Shown: one piece after another, positions 26,324 through 35,213 of the stretch | How positions within the stretch are numbered: the first letter of the stretch is position 1 | Layout: each line of letters opens with the position of its first letter | Position numbers and translations under genes: made by a program | Notes under the pieces: generated by a model | Told to the model about the DNA's origin: nothing | What the model saw: the letters and a program-made list of their open reading frames with translations, nothing else | Databases searched by the model: none | From: Treponema phagedenis | Lineage (GTDB): Bacteria > Spirochaetota > Spirochaetia > Treponematales > Treponemataceae | Length of the DNA: 64,000 bases | Assembly (NCBI RefSeq): GCF_008153345.1 | Contig: NZ_CP042818.1 | Span: forward strand, 2,505,001 to 2,569,000 | Direction: 5' to 3'

Positions 26324-27883
26324 CTACTTCAGCATTTTTTTTATTGAGCCGAAGATGCCGCGGGTGATTTCGCGGCCGACTGTCCTTGTCATGCTGTCAA
26401 CTAAAACTTTTCCGAGCCGGGAAAATTCTGTTTGCTTTTTACGCGCAGCCATTTCTTCCGCCCGCATCTTTGCGTTTTCAGCCCGTATTCTTGCGGCTTC
26501 CGCTCTAATAATTGCGGCTTCTTCCCGAGCCTTTGCCGCCGCTTCTTTAGAAAGCTGCTTTTCTTCGGCTTCGCGCACAACAATTTCCGTCTTTTGATTA
26601 AACTGCTCGGTTAAAATTTCGTAGGCGGAAACCCTATCAATCATATCCTTGTATTTATACAAAAGCGGAGATTCTTCTACGATGGCTTTAACCTTAGCTT
26701 CATCGATTGTGCCCATTTTACTGTGGGGCGGAGCAATTAGAACACGCTCCGTTACGGAAGGACTTCCGTCGGCTTGCAATAACGAAACAAGGGCTTCCCC
26801 TGTTTTAAGTTGGGTGATAACTTCCGCTGTGCTAAACTGAGGGTTAACGCGGAAAGTTTCAGCCGCAAGTTGTATTGCCTTTTGGTCTTTCGGTGTAAAG
26901 GCTCTCAGTGCATGCTGAATTTTATTTCCGAGCTGCCCTAAAATAGTATCCGGAATATCGGTCGGGTTTTGCGTTACAAAAAATACGGCAACACCTTTTG
27001 AGCGGATAAGCCTCATTATTTGTTCAATCTTTTGAATTAAAATTTTCGAACCCTCACTAAAAAGTAAGTGAGCTTCGTCAAAGAAAAAAACAATCTTCGG
27101 TTTATCGGCATCGCCAACTTCAGGCAAACTCTCGTAAAGCTCCGATAAAAACCAAAGTAAAAACGTAGAATACAAATTCGGTTTTTGGTAAAGCTTTACG
27201 GCATTTAAAACATTTATAAAACCGCGCCCTTCGGAATTTTGTTTAAAAAAATCCTCAAGCTCCAAAGCAGGCTCTCCAAAAAAATGGTCTGCCCCCTCGC
27301 CTTCTAAAACAAGCAAGGCTCTTTGAATTGCCCCGATTGAAGCCTCCGAAATATTTCCGTAATGTAACTTTAAACGCTGCTTATTTTCTCCGACGTAAAC
27401 AAGCATACTTCTTAAATCTTTTAAGTCTAAAAGAAGAAGACCCTCCTCATCTGCAACGCGAAATGCAATATTTAAAACACCCTCCTGAGTTTCGTTTAAA
27501 TCTAAAAGCCTGGAAAGAAGTAGCGGTCCCATCTCCGAAATTGTAGCACGTATCGGATGTCCGATTGCATCAACTATGCTCCAAATGCGTATAGGATAAT
27601 TTTTAAATTCAAAATCGCTTATTTTTAAAACATCGAGCCTCTCTTTCAGCTTATCATTTATTTCTCCTTTTTCGGCAAAGCCGCAGAGGTCGCCTTTTAC
27701 ATCGGGCAAAAAAACAGGCACACCTAAGTCGCTAAATGCTTCGGCAAGAACTTTAAGCGTAACGGTTTTGCCCGTACCGGTAGCCCCTGCAATCAAGCCG
27801 TGCCTATTTGCCTTACTCGGTAAAAGCTCAACAGGCCTTTCTCCCGCACCTACAAAAATTCCATTATTCATACCATCACCCAT
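26324..27883 (-). CDS. HerA-like helicase/ATPase (DUF853, YjgR type)
   Basis: 519 residues from ATG 27883 (a GTG lies one codon upstream; GGGAG is well spaced). Walker A GATGTGKT is near residue 34 and Walker B is PKIVFFFDEAHLLF. FFVTQNPTDIP and the FSTAEVITQLKTGEALVSLL block mark the DUF853 family. These are HexaHelicase-type ATPases related to HerA/FtsK whose role is poorly known. The last 100 residues are a long Ala/Glu/Arg-rich coiled coil. It lies upstream of the RiPP locus but 300 bases away with its own stop and gap, so it is probably independent. Confidence 0.88.
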   Translation of the reverse strand: MGDGMNNGIFVGAGERPVELLPSKANRHGLIAGATGTGKTVTLKVLAEAFSDLGVPVFLPDVKGDLCGFAEKGEINDKLKERLDVLKISDFEFKNYPIRIWSIVDAIGHPIRATISEMGPLLLSRLLDLNETQEGVLNIAFRVADEEGLLLLDLKDLRSMLVYVGENKQRLKLHYGNISEASIGAIQRALLVLEGEGADHFFGEPALELEDFFKQNSEGRGFINVLNAVKLYQKPNLYSTFLLWFLSELYESLPEVGDADKPKIVFFFDEAHLLFSEGSKILIQKIEQIMRLIRSKGVAVFFVTQNPTDIPDTILGQLGNKIQHALRAFTPKDQKAIQLAAETFRVNPQFSTAEVITQLKTGEALVSLLQADGSPSVTERVLIAPPHSKMGTIDEAKVKAIVEESPLLYKYKDMIDRVSAYEILTEQFNQKTEIVVREAEEKQLSKEAAAKAREEAAIIRAEAARIRAENAKMRAEEMAARKKQTEFSRLGKVLVDSMTRTVGREITRGIFGSIKKMLK

Positions 27884-28059
27884 CACAACACTCCCAAGGA
27901 AAAATAATACTAACCGATACCCAAGCGGTTTTACGTGATTGCGTATCTTTATAAAAATATAAAGGGGAAAAGCGTTTTAATCAAGGCGGGTTTTGACAAA
28001 GAAACTACTAATAAAAATAAATCGTAAAAATTTTATGAAAAAGAGTCCAGGTTTAGTTT

Positions 28060-28196
28060 TTGACATCCGTGTCGGTTCTGAGTTCGACACGGCGCAACGG
28101 TGGGCAATTTACCATAGGAAATACTGAACAGCAATCAATCATTGTTGATGACGCTACCGGTATAACACGTAAAGTTAATTACAGAACACTACATTA
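28060..28196. repeat. Intergenic repeat element, compact copy
   Basis: A 108-bp core runs from CGACACGGCGCAACGG (28085) through GGGCAATTTACCATAGG to AGTTAATTACAGAACACTAC (28192), preceded by a GACATCCGTGTCGGTTCTGA module. It has nearly the same length and ends as the copies at 46892-46993 and 62949-63050, which are in the opposite orientation. It fills the gap between the HerA-like and cyclase genes. Nothing else is seen in 27887-28209. Confidence 0.75.
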
Positions 28197-28209
28197 AAAC
28201 AAAGCTGAT

Positions 28210-29556
28210 TTACACCTGTTTTAAAAACTCTTTTTTATAGTAGAGTGCCACATGATCATTCGGATAAATCTTTAATGCCTCATCAATATATTTACGTGCA
28301 GCCGCAGCCCCTTTATCGGAAAGTGCTTGGATCGCATGCTCTATATATCCTTGTGAATGATATTTTAAATCTCTGATAGTTTTTTCGTCACAATCATATA
28401 CTTCAAACAAAAAGTTTTCTTTGTTTGATATTGTTTTTATTTTTTCCACCGGACGGATAAAATATTGCGTGGGATCAGTAAGTGACGCAAATATTCTATC
28501 GGAAATAATTATTCTTGAAGAGTATTTTTTGGTGGACTCTTGTAATATTTCCGCAATATAGTATGCATTTGAAATAATAATGCTGTCCATTCGTGTTGTA
28601 TCTCCGATAGTGCCTAAAAGAATATTTCCCATATCTATCCCTACTCCTATCCGAAGGGGCTGGGTGTTTGGCAGCATTATGTTTTTTGATTGCAAAGCTT
28701 TTTGTATTTTTATACCGGCAGCAAGAGCGGCATCAACTCCGTCGGGAAATAAAGCAAAAAAACCGTCTCCTAAATATTTTGTTATAATACCGTTATACTC
28801 GCTAACAATCGGAGAGACAAAGGTAAAATATCTGTTTAAAAGATCAAAAACTTGATTCGGCGATAGTTTTTCCGATGTATGTGTAAAGGATCGTATATCG
28901 ATTGACAGAATAGGCATAGTCAGCTCAACATTATCACCAAGTTTAACATCTCTAATCGATTTTTTTTGCAAAAGAGTAATAATTTGCTCGGGAACAAATC
29001 TGACAAGCGACTTATTTATCAGCTGCATTTCTTCGGTAAGATCTTGTATTTTTTTAATTGATCCGGCGTAATCATTTAATACCATTACCGAAAGCAGTAA
29101 AACGGGAAAAATCGATGCTACATGAATAAGAAACCTGCCGGGAATTATTTTCAGCGCAACTAATAAATCATAGATTCCAAAAAGAAATAAAATTATTATA
29201 GCGCTAAAAATCCACCCAGAAAACTCTTTCTTTTTTATCAACCCGATAACCGTAATATAAATAGTATAAAGAACACCGAAAATCATAAAAATTTGATAAT
29301 AAATAAGTATTTGTGATGAAATTTCGGGCGGTAATACCAGGGTTGAAACCGCATATACGATAGATACCGATAAAATTAAAACATACGGAATTTTATAACA
29401 GAGTTTGAGTGCTTTGCGTATAAATACCGTGAAAAGAATAACAGGTAACGGCACCGTAACATATCGTAAGATAAAGTTAGCGTACCAAGATAAATTCGGA
29501 AAAAAAGTAGGCACAATATGCGGATAAAAAAAGATTCCGCGAAGAGCCAGCGACAT
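28210..29556 (-). CDS. Class III nucleotide cyclase, C-terminal part of a frameshifted receptor cyclase
   Basis: 448-residue frame beginning within the membrane region. It holds about six membrane spans and a class III cyclase domain (about 212-370). Both metal-binding Asp are present (D220 in LSIDIRSFT and D264 in KYLGDGFFALF), but the transition-state Asn and Arg are replaced (SNAYYIAEIL in place of DxVNxAxRL). A TPR-like tail follows. The frame joins the upstream ORF if one T is added to the T7 run at 29598-29604, giving about 687 residues. The true start therefore probably lies at 30272. The upstream neighbour has the complementary residue pattern. Confidence 0.8.
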   Translation of the reverse strand: MSLALRGIFFYPHIVPTFFPNLSWYANFILRYVTVPLPVILFTVFIRKALKLCYKIPYVLILSVSIVYAVSTLVLPPEISSQILIYYQIFMIFGVLYTIYITVIGLIKKKEFSGWIFSAIIILFLFGIYDLLVALKIIPGRFLIHVASIFPVLLLSVMVLNDYAGSIKKIQDLTEEMQLINKSLVRFVPEQIITLLQKKSIRDVKLGDNVELTMPILSIDIRSFTHTSEKLSPNQVFDLLNRYFTFVSPIVSEYNGIITKYLGDGFFALFPDGVDAALAAGIKIQKALQSKNIMLPNTQPLRIGVGIDMGNILLGTIGDTTRMDSIIISNAYYIAEILQESTKKYSSRIIISDRIFASLTDPTQYFIRPVEKIKTISNKENFLFEVYDCDEKTIRDLKYHSQGYIEHAIQALSDKGAAAARKYIDEALKIYPNDHVALYYKKEFLKQV

Positions 29557-29599
29557 GGATGCAAGCGCAAACCAAATAATAAACGAGGATTGCTTATAA

Positions 29600-30272
29600 A
29601 AAAAGAAAGTAAAAAGAAAAAAATTGCAACGCTAAAAGTAACGGCAAAAATACACCCGGCAAAAATAAAATCTCCTCTAATCCTTTCCGCCAGCTTTGAT
29701 GATTCTCCTAAAATAATCGCTCCGGTAATTCCACCCTTAGTATTCCTAAAATTGGAAACATTAAAAATCATAGTAGCGGTGCCGTCCGGTAGGGGTCGAA
29801 AGACGGTTTCTGAAAATTTTGTTCCCGGTAATTCCGTTGCCTTATCGATACCGGGCTTTCCCTGGCTGTCCGCCTCTTTTCCGTTTATAATAATACTGCA
29901 ACTGCTTAGGGCATGTGCCACCTGCATTGCATAAATTACATCAGGATCCAAACCGGAAATTTCTAAGCCGTAGGAGCCGTAACCGAATTTTGAATTCATT
30001 TCCGTATGCAAAAAAGTGCCGGGGATTTTTCCATAGGTTTCCCGATCAGGATTTTTTAATACAGAAAAACGGTTTGGCGTAAAAGTGAATTCTCCGCGTA
30101 ATGAAAAAAGAGCCGCTCTGTCGCCGGGAATGAATGCAGTACCTTTTTCAACCGTTACATCTACTATATTTCGTTTGCTTATCGGTGTTCCCAAATAGAT
30201 GATATATAGCGCTATGAGCAAAAGATAGAATGGAATGGCTCCTAAAATGATTTTTTTTATATCGGAATTCAT
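29600..30272 (-). pseudogene. N-terminal sensor part of the same receptor cyclase
   Basis: The frame starting at 30272 encodes a membrane anchor (IILGAIPFYLLLIALYIIYL), an extracellular jelly-roll-like domain of the 7TMR-DISM type (SKFGYGSYGLEISGLDPDVI ... TMIFNVSNFRNTKGG) and the first span of the 7TM region. It then runs out of frame at the T7 tract and ends uselessly at 29376. The paralogue at 30269-32170 shows the same domain order without interruption. Its start overlaps that gene's stop (ATGA at 30269-30272), indicating translational coupling. Confidence 0.7.
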
Positions 30273-32170
30273 ACTGCATTAACCTCATAAATACGAATAG
30301 GCGTGTCTTTTCCCCTAAATCTGACCTGTCCTCCATATAAAAATTCCGCGATATCGGCAGATGAGGGAGAAAACCGGCTTTTTACAATTTCGCTGACATA
30401 AATATGCACGCCTTTTTTCAATGCGTAAAAATGAAGCCGCGACGCAACGTTCACTGCATCTGAAATAACCGTACAATCCATTCTGTCCTTTTCTCCGATT
30501 GTGCCAAGCATGAGCTTACCGTAATGAACTCCGATTCCAAGCTTTATGTCGGGAAGATTATCGGCTTGACGGTTTATATTTTCCTTATTGATAAATGTCC
30601 TGATTTCAAGCATGCACCGTATTACATCTTCAGTGCTGCCGTAAAAAAGCACCATCAATCCTTCGGTTAAATACTTATCGATAAAGCCCCGGTGTTTTTC
30701 TATAATAGGGTTAATATGCGCCAAAGTTTGATTATAAATTTTTAAAAGTGTTAGCCGTTCTTTCTCTGTTTCCAATCCAGTATAAAGCCCCAAGTGAATA
30801 AAGGCTATGTACATATCTTTTAAAACATTATCTCCAAGCTGCACATCGATATGTTTTTTATTTAGGAAATTCATAAACTCGTTCGGAACGAATTTTGCCA
30901 ATGATTCATTGGTCGCTTCAATCTGATTTGCCAGATTTGCCAGATTTTCAAAAGTGGTTTGAAAATTCTTTAATACGATAATAGCCATCGGAATCAATAT
31001 TGCAAAAATACCGATGTGTGATAAAAAAACACCCTCAATTATCCTGTTTGAAATTAAAATATCCCGAATCATTAAAACAAAAAAGAAAATAACCCCACAC
31101 AACATCAGATACGCCAATTTATTGCGTTTTAACACCGCAGCGATAATTATGGTTATATTATAGATTGCCGGTAATAATGTATAAATCTGAATTATAAAAA
31201 GCAAATTAGCGGAAACGTATATGGGTGTAAAAAAAATAACCATGATGTATGCAAATGCCGGCAGTAAAAAACCCCACATATATATTTTTTTTATTTTTCC
31301 GAATAAAGTATTCAAAAATAATGATGCAAAAATAACACCTGCGGGAAAAGTTATATAACCGAGTTTAAAAAGCGTATTCGCATTCATTTGCGGAATAATG
31401 ATCGTAAGCAAAAACTCATCATAACAACATATTCGTATGCTGAAAATTGCGGACAAAACTCCGAAATACAGTGCATATTTTTCTTTCGGATAAAATAAAA
31501 AGAGAGAGAGAAAAAAAGCCGCCGTGATGAGCAACACTCCTGCCAGAATAGTATGTACTAAAAGCATTCTGGTTTTTGCATTTGAAAGCTTAGGATAAAA
31601 ACCTATTTCGATAGGCTTTAAAAACCCCGGTTTATTAGTGTTGAAATTTGAAACATGAAAAACCAAGGTCGCCTCGGTTGCGCCTTGTGTAGGTAAAATA
31701 ACAAAAGGAGCATTCCAACTAAAAACCTCTGCATCGCGGGAAGTGCTTACCGTACCGGATCGAAAAAATTCTTTCCCGTTAAGATATGCGGTAAAAGCTG
31801 AACAAACGGTAGAAGTTTTAATCGCATATATGCGCTCGGGACGCAAGTTTTTTATTTTTACTGCATAGGTTGCATAACTCCATGTCGGTAACGGTTTTGC
31901 ATAATGATTCCATGATGTATTAATATGTTCAAAGCGAGTATATTTTGAAAAATCGAGGCTTGGATCGGTAAATTCCTGCGGAATAAAAACCCACCCGCCT
32001 TCCATTATGTGAATATCCGATGTTCCTAAATTTTTTGCATCATACACGCCCTGAACAATAGAATACACCGGATTTTTTCCGGAATGCTTTGCACATGAAT
32101 TACAAAGCAGGATGAGCGCGTATATAAAGATGAGCGATAACTTTTTCACAATTTTCTCCGCAACTCTCAT
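30269..32170 (-). CDS. Receptor-type class III cyclase lacking metal-binding Asp residues
   Basis: 633 residues. There is an N-terminal signal or anchor with a possible lipobox (LLCNSC), then an extracellular 7TMR-DISMED2-like domain (TEATLVFHVSNFNTNKPGFL), seven membrane spans (about 205-400) and a class III cyclase domain (about 450-620). The first metal Asp is His459 (FIHLGLYTGL) and the second is Glu503 (KYLTEGLMVLF). Asn574 and Arg578 of the transition-state motif are kept (ISDAVNVASRL). Alone it should be inactive. Paired with the next gene's product, which has the opposite pattern, it could form one active site as mammalian C1/C2 domains do. Confidence 0.85.
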   Translation of the reverse strand: MRVAEKIVKKLSLIFIYALILLCNSCAKHSGKNPVYSIVQGVYDAKNLGTSDIHIMEGGWVFIPQEFTDPSLDFSKYTRFEHINTSWNHYAKPLPTWSYATYAVKIKNLRPERIYAIKTSTVCSAFTAYLNGKEFFRSGTVSTSRDAEVFSWNAPFVILPTQGATEATLVFHVSNFNTNKPGFLKPIEIGFYPKLSNAKTRMLLVHTILAGVLLITAAFFLSLFLFYPKEKYALYFGVLSAIFSIRICCYDEFLLTIIIPQMNANTLFKLGYITFPAGVIFASLFLNTLFGKIKKIYMWGFLLPAFAYIMVIFFTPIYVSANLLFIIQIYTLLPAIYNITIIIAAVLKRNKLAYLMLCGVIFFFVLMIRDILISNRIIEGVFLSHIGIFAILIPMAIIVLKNFQTTFENLANLANQIEATNESLAKFVPNEFMNFLNKKHIDVQLGDNVLKDMYIAFIHLGLYTGLETEKERLTLLKIYNQTLAHINPIIEKHRGFIDKYLTEGLMVLFYGSTEDVIRCMLEIRTFINKENINRQADNLPDIKLGIGVHYGKLMLGTIGEKDRMDCTVISDAVNVASRLHFYALKKGVHIYVSEIVKSRFSPSSADIAEFLYGGQVRFRGKDTPIRIYEVNAV

Positions 32171-32268
32171 GTTTTTCCGAAATCGTTTATAGGTTGTTTT
32201 GCAATCAGCTTGCAGCTGCCTTTATAAGGTGTTCGTACACATAAAGGAGTTTCGTAAAATATATTTTA

Positions 32269-32297
32269 AGTATTATACGAATAATTCAGATTGTCAA
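32269..32297 (-). promoter_or_regulatory. Putative promoter of the cyclase pair
   Basis: Minus strand TTGACA (32297-32292) with AATACT (32274-32269) at 17 bases. A perfect TATAAT (32277-32272) overlaps but at only 14 bases. It lies about 100 bases before the start codon. Confidence 0.4.
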
Positions 32298-32383
32298 GAG
32301 AGAAAAATATAGAAAAATGCTCCTGCCAGCTTGCGCACGCTGTTCTTTGAAGGCCGCTCTCTGCATTCATAAAAGCCGCGGCT

Positions 32384-32584
32384 TTGTATTGCTACGGGAT
32401 TTTGGCAAGCGGAGTTCAGGTGGGGAACATTGTGTATGCGAAAGGGATGGTAATGGAAATTGTGCCGCCGATTGCGGTTGTACAAGAAGCAACTTATGGA
32501 CGTGAGGGAATAACGTTGCTTGTTTTTCGCAGAAGAGGCGGTACAATTGGAATGGACAGCCCGGTTTTTTCATTGAAGCTTTAA
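32384..32584 (+). pseudogene. Possible C-terminal gene fragment
   Basis: A 66-codon frame starting TTG or ATG-less, encoding GVQVGNIVYAKGMVMEIVPP and ending in FRRRGGTIGMDSPVF. Composition is protein-like, but there is no ribosome site and no recognisable family. It may be the tail of a lost gene. The rest of the gap 32171-32683 shows nothing else. Confidence 0.25.
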
Positions 32585-32683
32585 TGTAAAAATGAAAAAA
32601 TTCGCCCGTAATATAATTATGTTTTTCTCGAACATGCACACAGTAACGGCGAGCTGTATGGTGTGAAAAGAAATTTTAGCTAC

Positions 32684-32710
32684 TTGCAAAAAATGCAAAA
32701 TCAGTATACT
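32684..32710 (+). promoter_or_regulatory. Promoter of tmpA-tmpB
   Basis: TTGCAA (32684-32689) and TATACT (32705-32710) with 15-16 bases between, about 90 bases before the tmpA start. Confidence 0.5.
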
Positions 32711-32798
32711 GTTTAAGATAGCTGTTTATCTTTTAAAAAATAATGCCGGATAAACAAAAGCTCATATTAAGGAACATTGTACAATGGAGGTCAATGAG

Positions 32799-33833
32799 AT
32801 GAAATTAAAAACTTTGGTTTTTAGCTTATCCGCCCTTTTCCTTGTATTAGGATTTACCGGTTGTAAATCTAAAGCACAGGCAAAAGCGGAACAAGAAGCT
32901 CAAGAACGAAAAGCATTGATGGCGGAAAATGCTAAAATCGAAAAAAGATTGATGCAAGCCAAAAATGCTGCAACTGAAGCGGAAGCAAATGTATATTATC
33001 CCGAAAAGTTTGCACAAATTGAAGATTTGGAAAAACAATCATCGGAAGCAAAAGAACAGGATGATTTAAAAAAAGCGAATAGCTTGGGATCTGCTGCCGC
33101 CGACAAATACGAGACGTTGGCGAATAAAATGAAGATAGCGAATCAACGCTCAAAAATTGAAGCAAATAAACTTGCAAAATATGACGAAGAAAGCTATCGA
33201 CTCGGGGAAGAGGCGGAGAAAAAGATTGACGGACTTTATGAAAGCGATTCCGTTGCCGCCTTGCAGACATCAAATGAAAGCCTTATGTACTATAATAAGG
33301 TGATAGATGCGGGATATAAGTCTCTTTCGCAAGATGCAAAAAAAACAGCCGATGATGCAAAAGCGGCATTAACGGCGGTAAAGGTTGCCGCGAGTTTGAA
33401 ACCCCAGCAAGAGGAAGCGGATGGAATATATGCTAAAGCTGAAGAAGCGGAGAATTCCGCTCAATATGAGCAATCATATGGAGGGTACACTTCTGCTGCT
33501 CAAGCATATAACGATTTAACACAAATAATTAAGGCAAAACGATTGGAAGCTCAAAAGGCAATGCAGGCGGCAAAGACAAAACAAGAACTTTCCGCAAAGC
33601 TTGCAAATGAAGCGGATAAAGAGAGCCCTCTACCTGAAAATGCCGAAGGTTTTTCAAAAGAACCGATAGAAGTTGAACCTCTCCCGACAGATGTGTTAAA
33701 TGCACCTCAAGATGAAAAAGCTGAGGAAACAGTTCCCGTTGAGGAAATGAATGAAAATTCTTCGGAAGAAGTAAACGGGAATGCGGAAAAAATTGAATCG
33801 ACTGAAGAGCCGATAGAGGGAGGTGTACAATGA
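32799..33833 (+). CDS. tmpA: Treponemal membrane lipoprotein TmpA
   Basis: 344 residues from MKLKTLVF, chosen because GGAGGTC lies 6 bases upstream; an earlier in-frame ATG overlaps that site. The signal peptide ends in lipobox GFTGC (Cys22). The mature protein is highly charged and helical, rich in Lys, Glu and Ala ([20 protein letters not shown]), with an acidic Pro/Glu-rich tail. Together with the overlapping repeat gene downstream this matches the treponemal tmpA-tmpB pair (TP0768/TP0769 in T. pallidum, also described in T. phagedenis). Function is unknown, and it is a known antigen. Confidence 0.85.
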   Translation: MKLKTLVFSLSALFLVLGFTGCKSKAQAKAEQEAQERKALMAENAKIEKRLMQAKNAATEAEANVYYPEKFAQIEDLEKQSSEAKEQDDLKKANSLGSAAADKYETLANKMKIANQRSKIEANKLAKYDEESYRLGEEAEKKIDGLYESDSVAALQTSNESLMYYNKVIDAGYKSLSQDAKKTADDAKAALTAVKVAASLKPQQEEADGIYAKAEEAENSAQYEQSYGGYTSAAQAYNDLTQIIKAKRLEAQKAMQAAKTKQELSAKLANEADKESPLPENAEGFSKEPIEVEPLPTDVLNAPQDEKAEETVPVEEMNENSSEEVNGNAEKIESTEEPIEGGVQ

Positions 33834-34957
33834 AAAAGATTTTTTTATTCCTTTCACTCGTATCCGTTTTAGGAATTACCTCTTTATTTGCAATTTCCTA
33901 TGATGATAATGAGTATTCAAGAAAAAGCCGCGCGTATACGCAATTAGCGGAAAAAGCATATGATGCCGGAGAGTATGATACCGCAATAGAATATTCTCAA
34001 CTTGCGGAGAATTTTGCGCAAGAATCCGCAGAATATATCAAAAGAATGATGGCGAGAAATGAAGCGGAAGACGCGATGAATAAGGCAAGAACCCGCTATG
34101 CATGGGCAAAGCAGCAAAAAGCCGATAAAAACTATCCGACCGAATACCTTATTGCCGGAGAAGCAATTAAAGCGGGCGGAATAGCTTTTGACAATAAAAA
34201 CTATGATGTTGCGGTTACCTGTGCGGAAAAAGCTTTGGAGTCACTGAAAACAGTAGAACCAGAAGATAAAGTTATAGCCAAAGCAGCTGCTGACAAAGCG
34301 GCAGCGGAAAAAGCCGCTAAAGAAAAGGCAGCAAGAGAAAAGGCAGCCAAAGACAAAGCCGCTAAGGAAAAGGCAGCCAAAGACAAAGCCGCTAAGGAAA
34401 AGGCAGCCAAAGACAAAGCCGCTAAGGAAAAGGCAGCCAAAGACAAAGCCGCTAAGGAAAAGGCAGCCAAAGAAAAAGCGGCACGCGAAATGGCGGCAAA
34501 GGAAAAAGCCGCTAAAGATAAGGCAGCTAAAGAAGAAGCGGCACGAAAAGCTGCTGAAGAAGCAGCCGCAAGAAAAGCTGCTGAAGAGGAAGCTGCAAGA
34601 ATTGCCGCTGAAGAGGAAGCCGCTCGTAAGGCTGCCGAAGAGGAAGCTGCACGAAAAGCCGCCGAAGAAGCTTTGTACAACGAAAAGGGCGAAAAAGTTC
34701 TTCCCTCGGAATACAAAGTGCTTACTTGGAAATTGGATAGAGAGTGTTTCTGGAATATTGCAAAGAATCCTGCCGTATACAATGATCCCTTTATGTGGAG
34801 AAAACTGTATGAAGCAAATAAGGACAAGATCCCTGAATCAAATAATCCCGACTGGGTTGAGCCGGAAACCATCTTGGTAATTCCGAGCATCCGCGGTGAA
34901 AGACGTGAAGGTCTCTATGACCCCGATGTAAAATATCAGGCACTTCCCAAACGATAA
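33830..34957 (+). CDS. tmpB: Treponemal antigen Tmp[11 protein letters not shown] repeats plus LysM-like domain
   Basis: 375 residues. Signal peptide [21 protein letters not shown]; helical N-domain; a long Ala/Lys/Glu repeat region (about 155-285) of [10 protein letters not shown] and then [10 protein letters not shown] units that should form one long alpha helix. The C-terminal domain (about 300-375) has a LysM-like pattern (CFWNIAKNP ... [13 protein letters not shown] ... ETILVIPS). This fits a periplasmic spacer anchored to peptidoglycan. The start overlaps the tmpA stop (ATGA), so the pair is coupled. Repeat number differs between treponemes. A strong terminator follows. Confidence 0.88.
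   Translation: MKKIFLFLSLVSVLGITSLFAISYDDNEYSRKSRAYTQLAEKAYDAGEYDTAIEYSQLAENFAQESAEYIKRMMARNEAEDAMNKARTRYAWAKQQKADKNYPTEYLIAGEAIKAGGIAFDNKNYDVAVTCAEKALESLKTVEPEDKVIAKAAADKAAAEKAAKEKAAREKAAKDKAAKEKAAKDKAAKEKAAKDKAAKEKAAKDKAAKEKAAKEKAAREMAAKEKAAKDKAAKEEAARKAAEEAAARKAAEEEAARIAAEEEAARKAAEEEAARKAAEEALYNEKGEKVLPSEYKVLTWKLDRECFWNIAKNPAVYNDPFMWRKLYEANKDKIPESNNPDWVEPETILVIPSIRGERREGLYDPDVKYQALPKR
34358..34477 (+). repeat. 30-bp tandem repeats within tmpB
   Basis: Four units beginning GCCGCTAAGGAAAAGGCAGC at 34358, 34388, 34418 and 34448. The first three are identical and the last differs in two bases. They encode [10 protein letters not shown] and are a likely site of copy-number change. Confidence 0.9.
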
Positions 34958-34975
34958 GGAAAGCCGATAAAAACA

Positions 34976-35024
34976 AAAACACCCTTAAGCAGCTCTTTTA
35001 AAAGGCGTTTAAGGGTGTTTTTTT
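34976..35024 (+). terminator. Rho-independent terminator of tmpA-tmpB
   Basis: Stem AAACACCCTTAA/TTAAGGGTGTTT with a long loop, followed by a T run, 20 bases after the tmpB stop. Confidence 0.85.
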
Positions 35025-35080
35025 ATTTTCATTGATTGATTGTGTATGTTATCAGATTACCAATGATTGTATTGATGAAG

Positions 35081-35212
35081 GCACAAGGGCGAACCCTTAG
35101 AAATTCTACCTTTTGTTCGCCCTTGTGCAATTTACCACAGGCATGCTGAATTGTAATCATTATTATTGAACATCTCAATCAGCATGCCAGTAAGTTAATT
35201 ACAGAACACTCC
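35081..35212. repeat. Intergenic repeat with two large inverted repeats
   Basis: Perfect 14-bp arms GCACAAGGGCGAAC/GTTCGCCCTTGTGC (35081-35094, 35115-35128) and 10-bp arms GGCATGCTGA/TCAGCATGCC (35140-35149, 35179-35188). It ends in AGTTAATTACAGAACACT, the constant end of the dispersed element, immediately before the U32 gene stop. Confidence 0.7.
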
Positions 35213-35213
35213 C

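Noticed and set aside
34201-34890. Antisense Ala/Ser/Phe-rich frame opposite tmpB
   Set aside because: A shadow of the Ala/Lys repeat codons in tmpB; no start signal.
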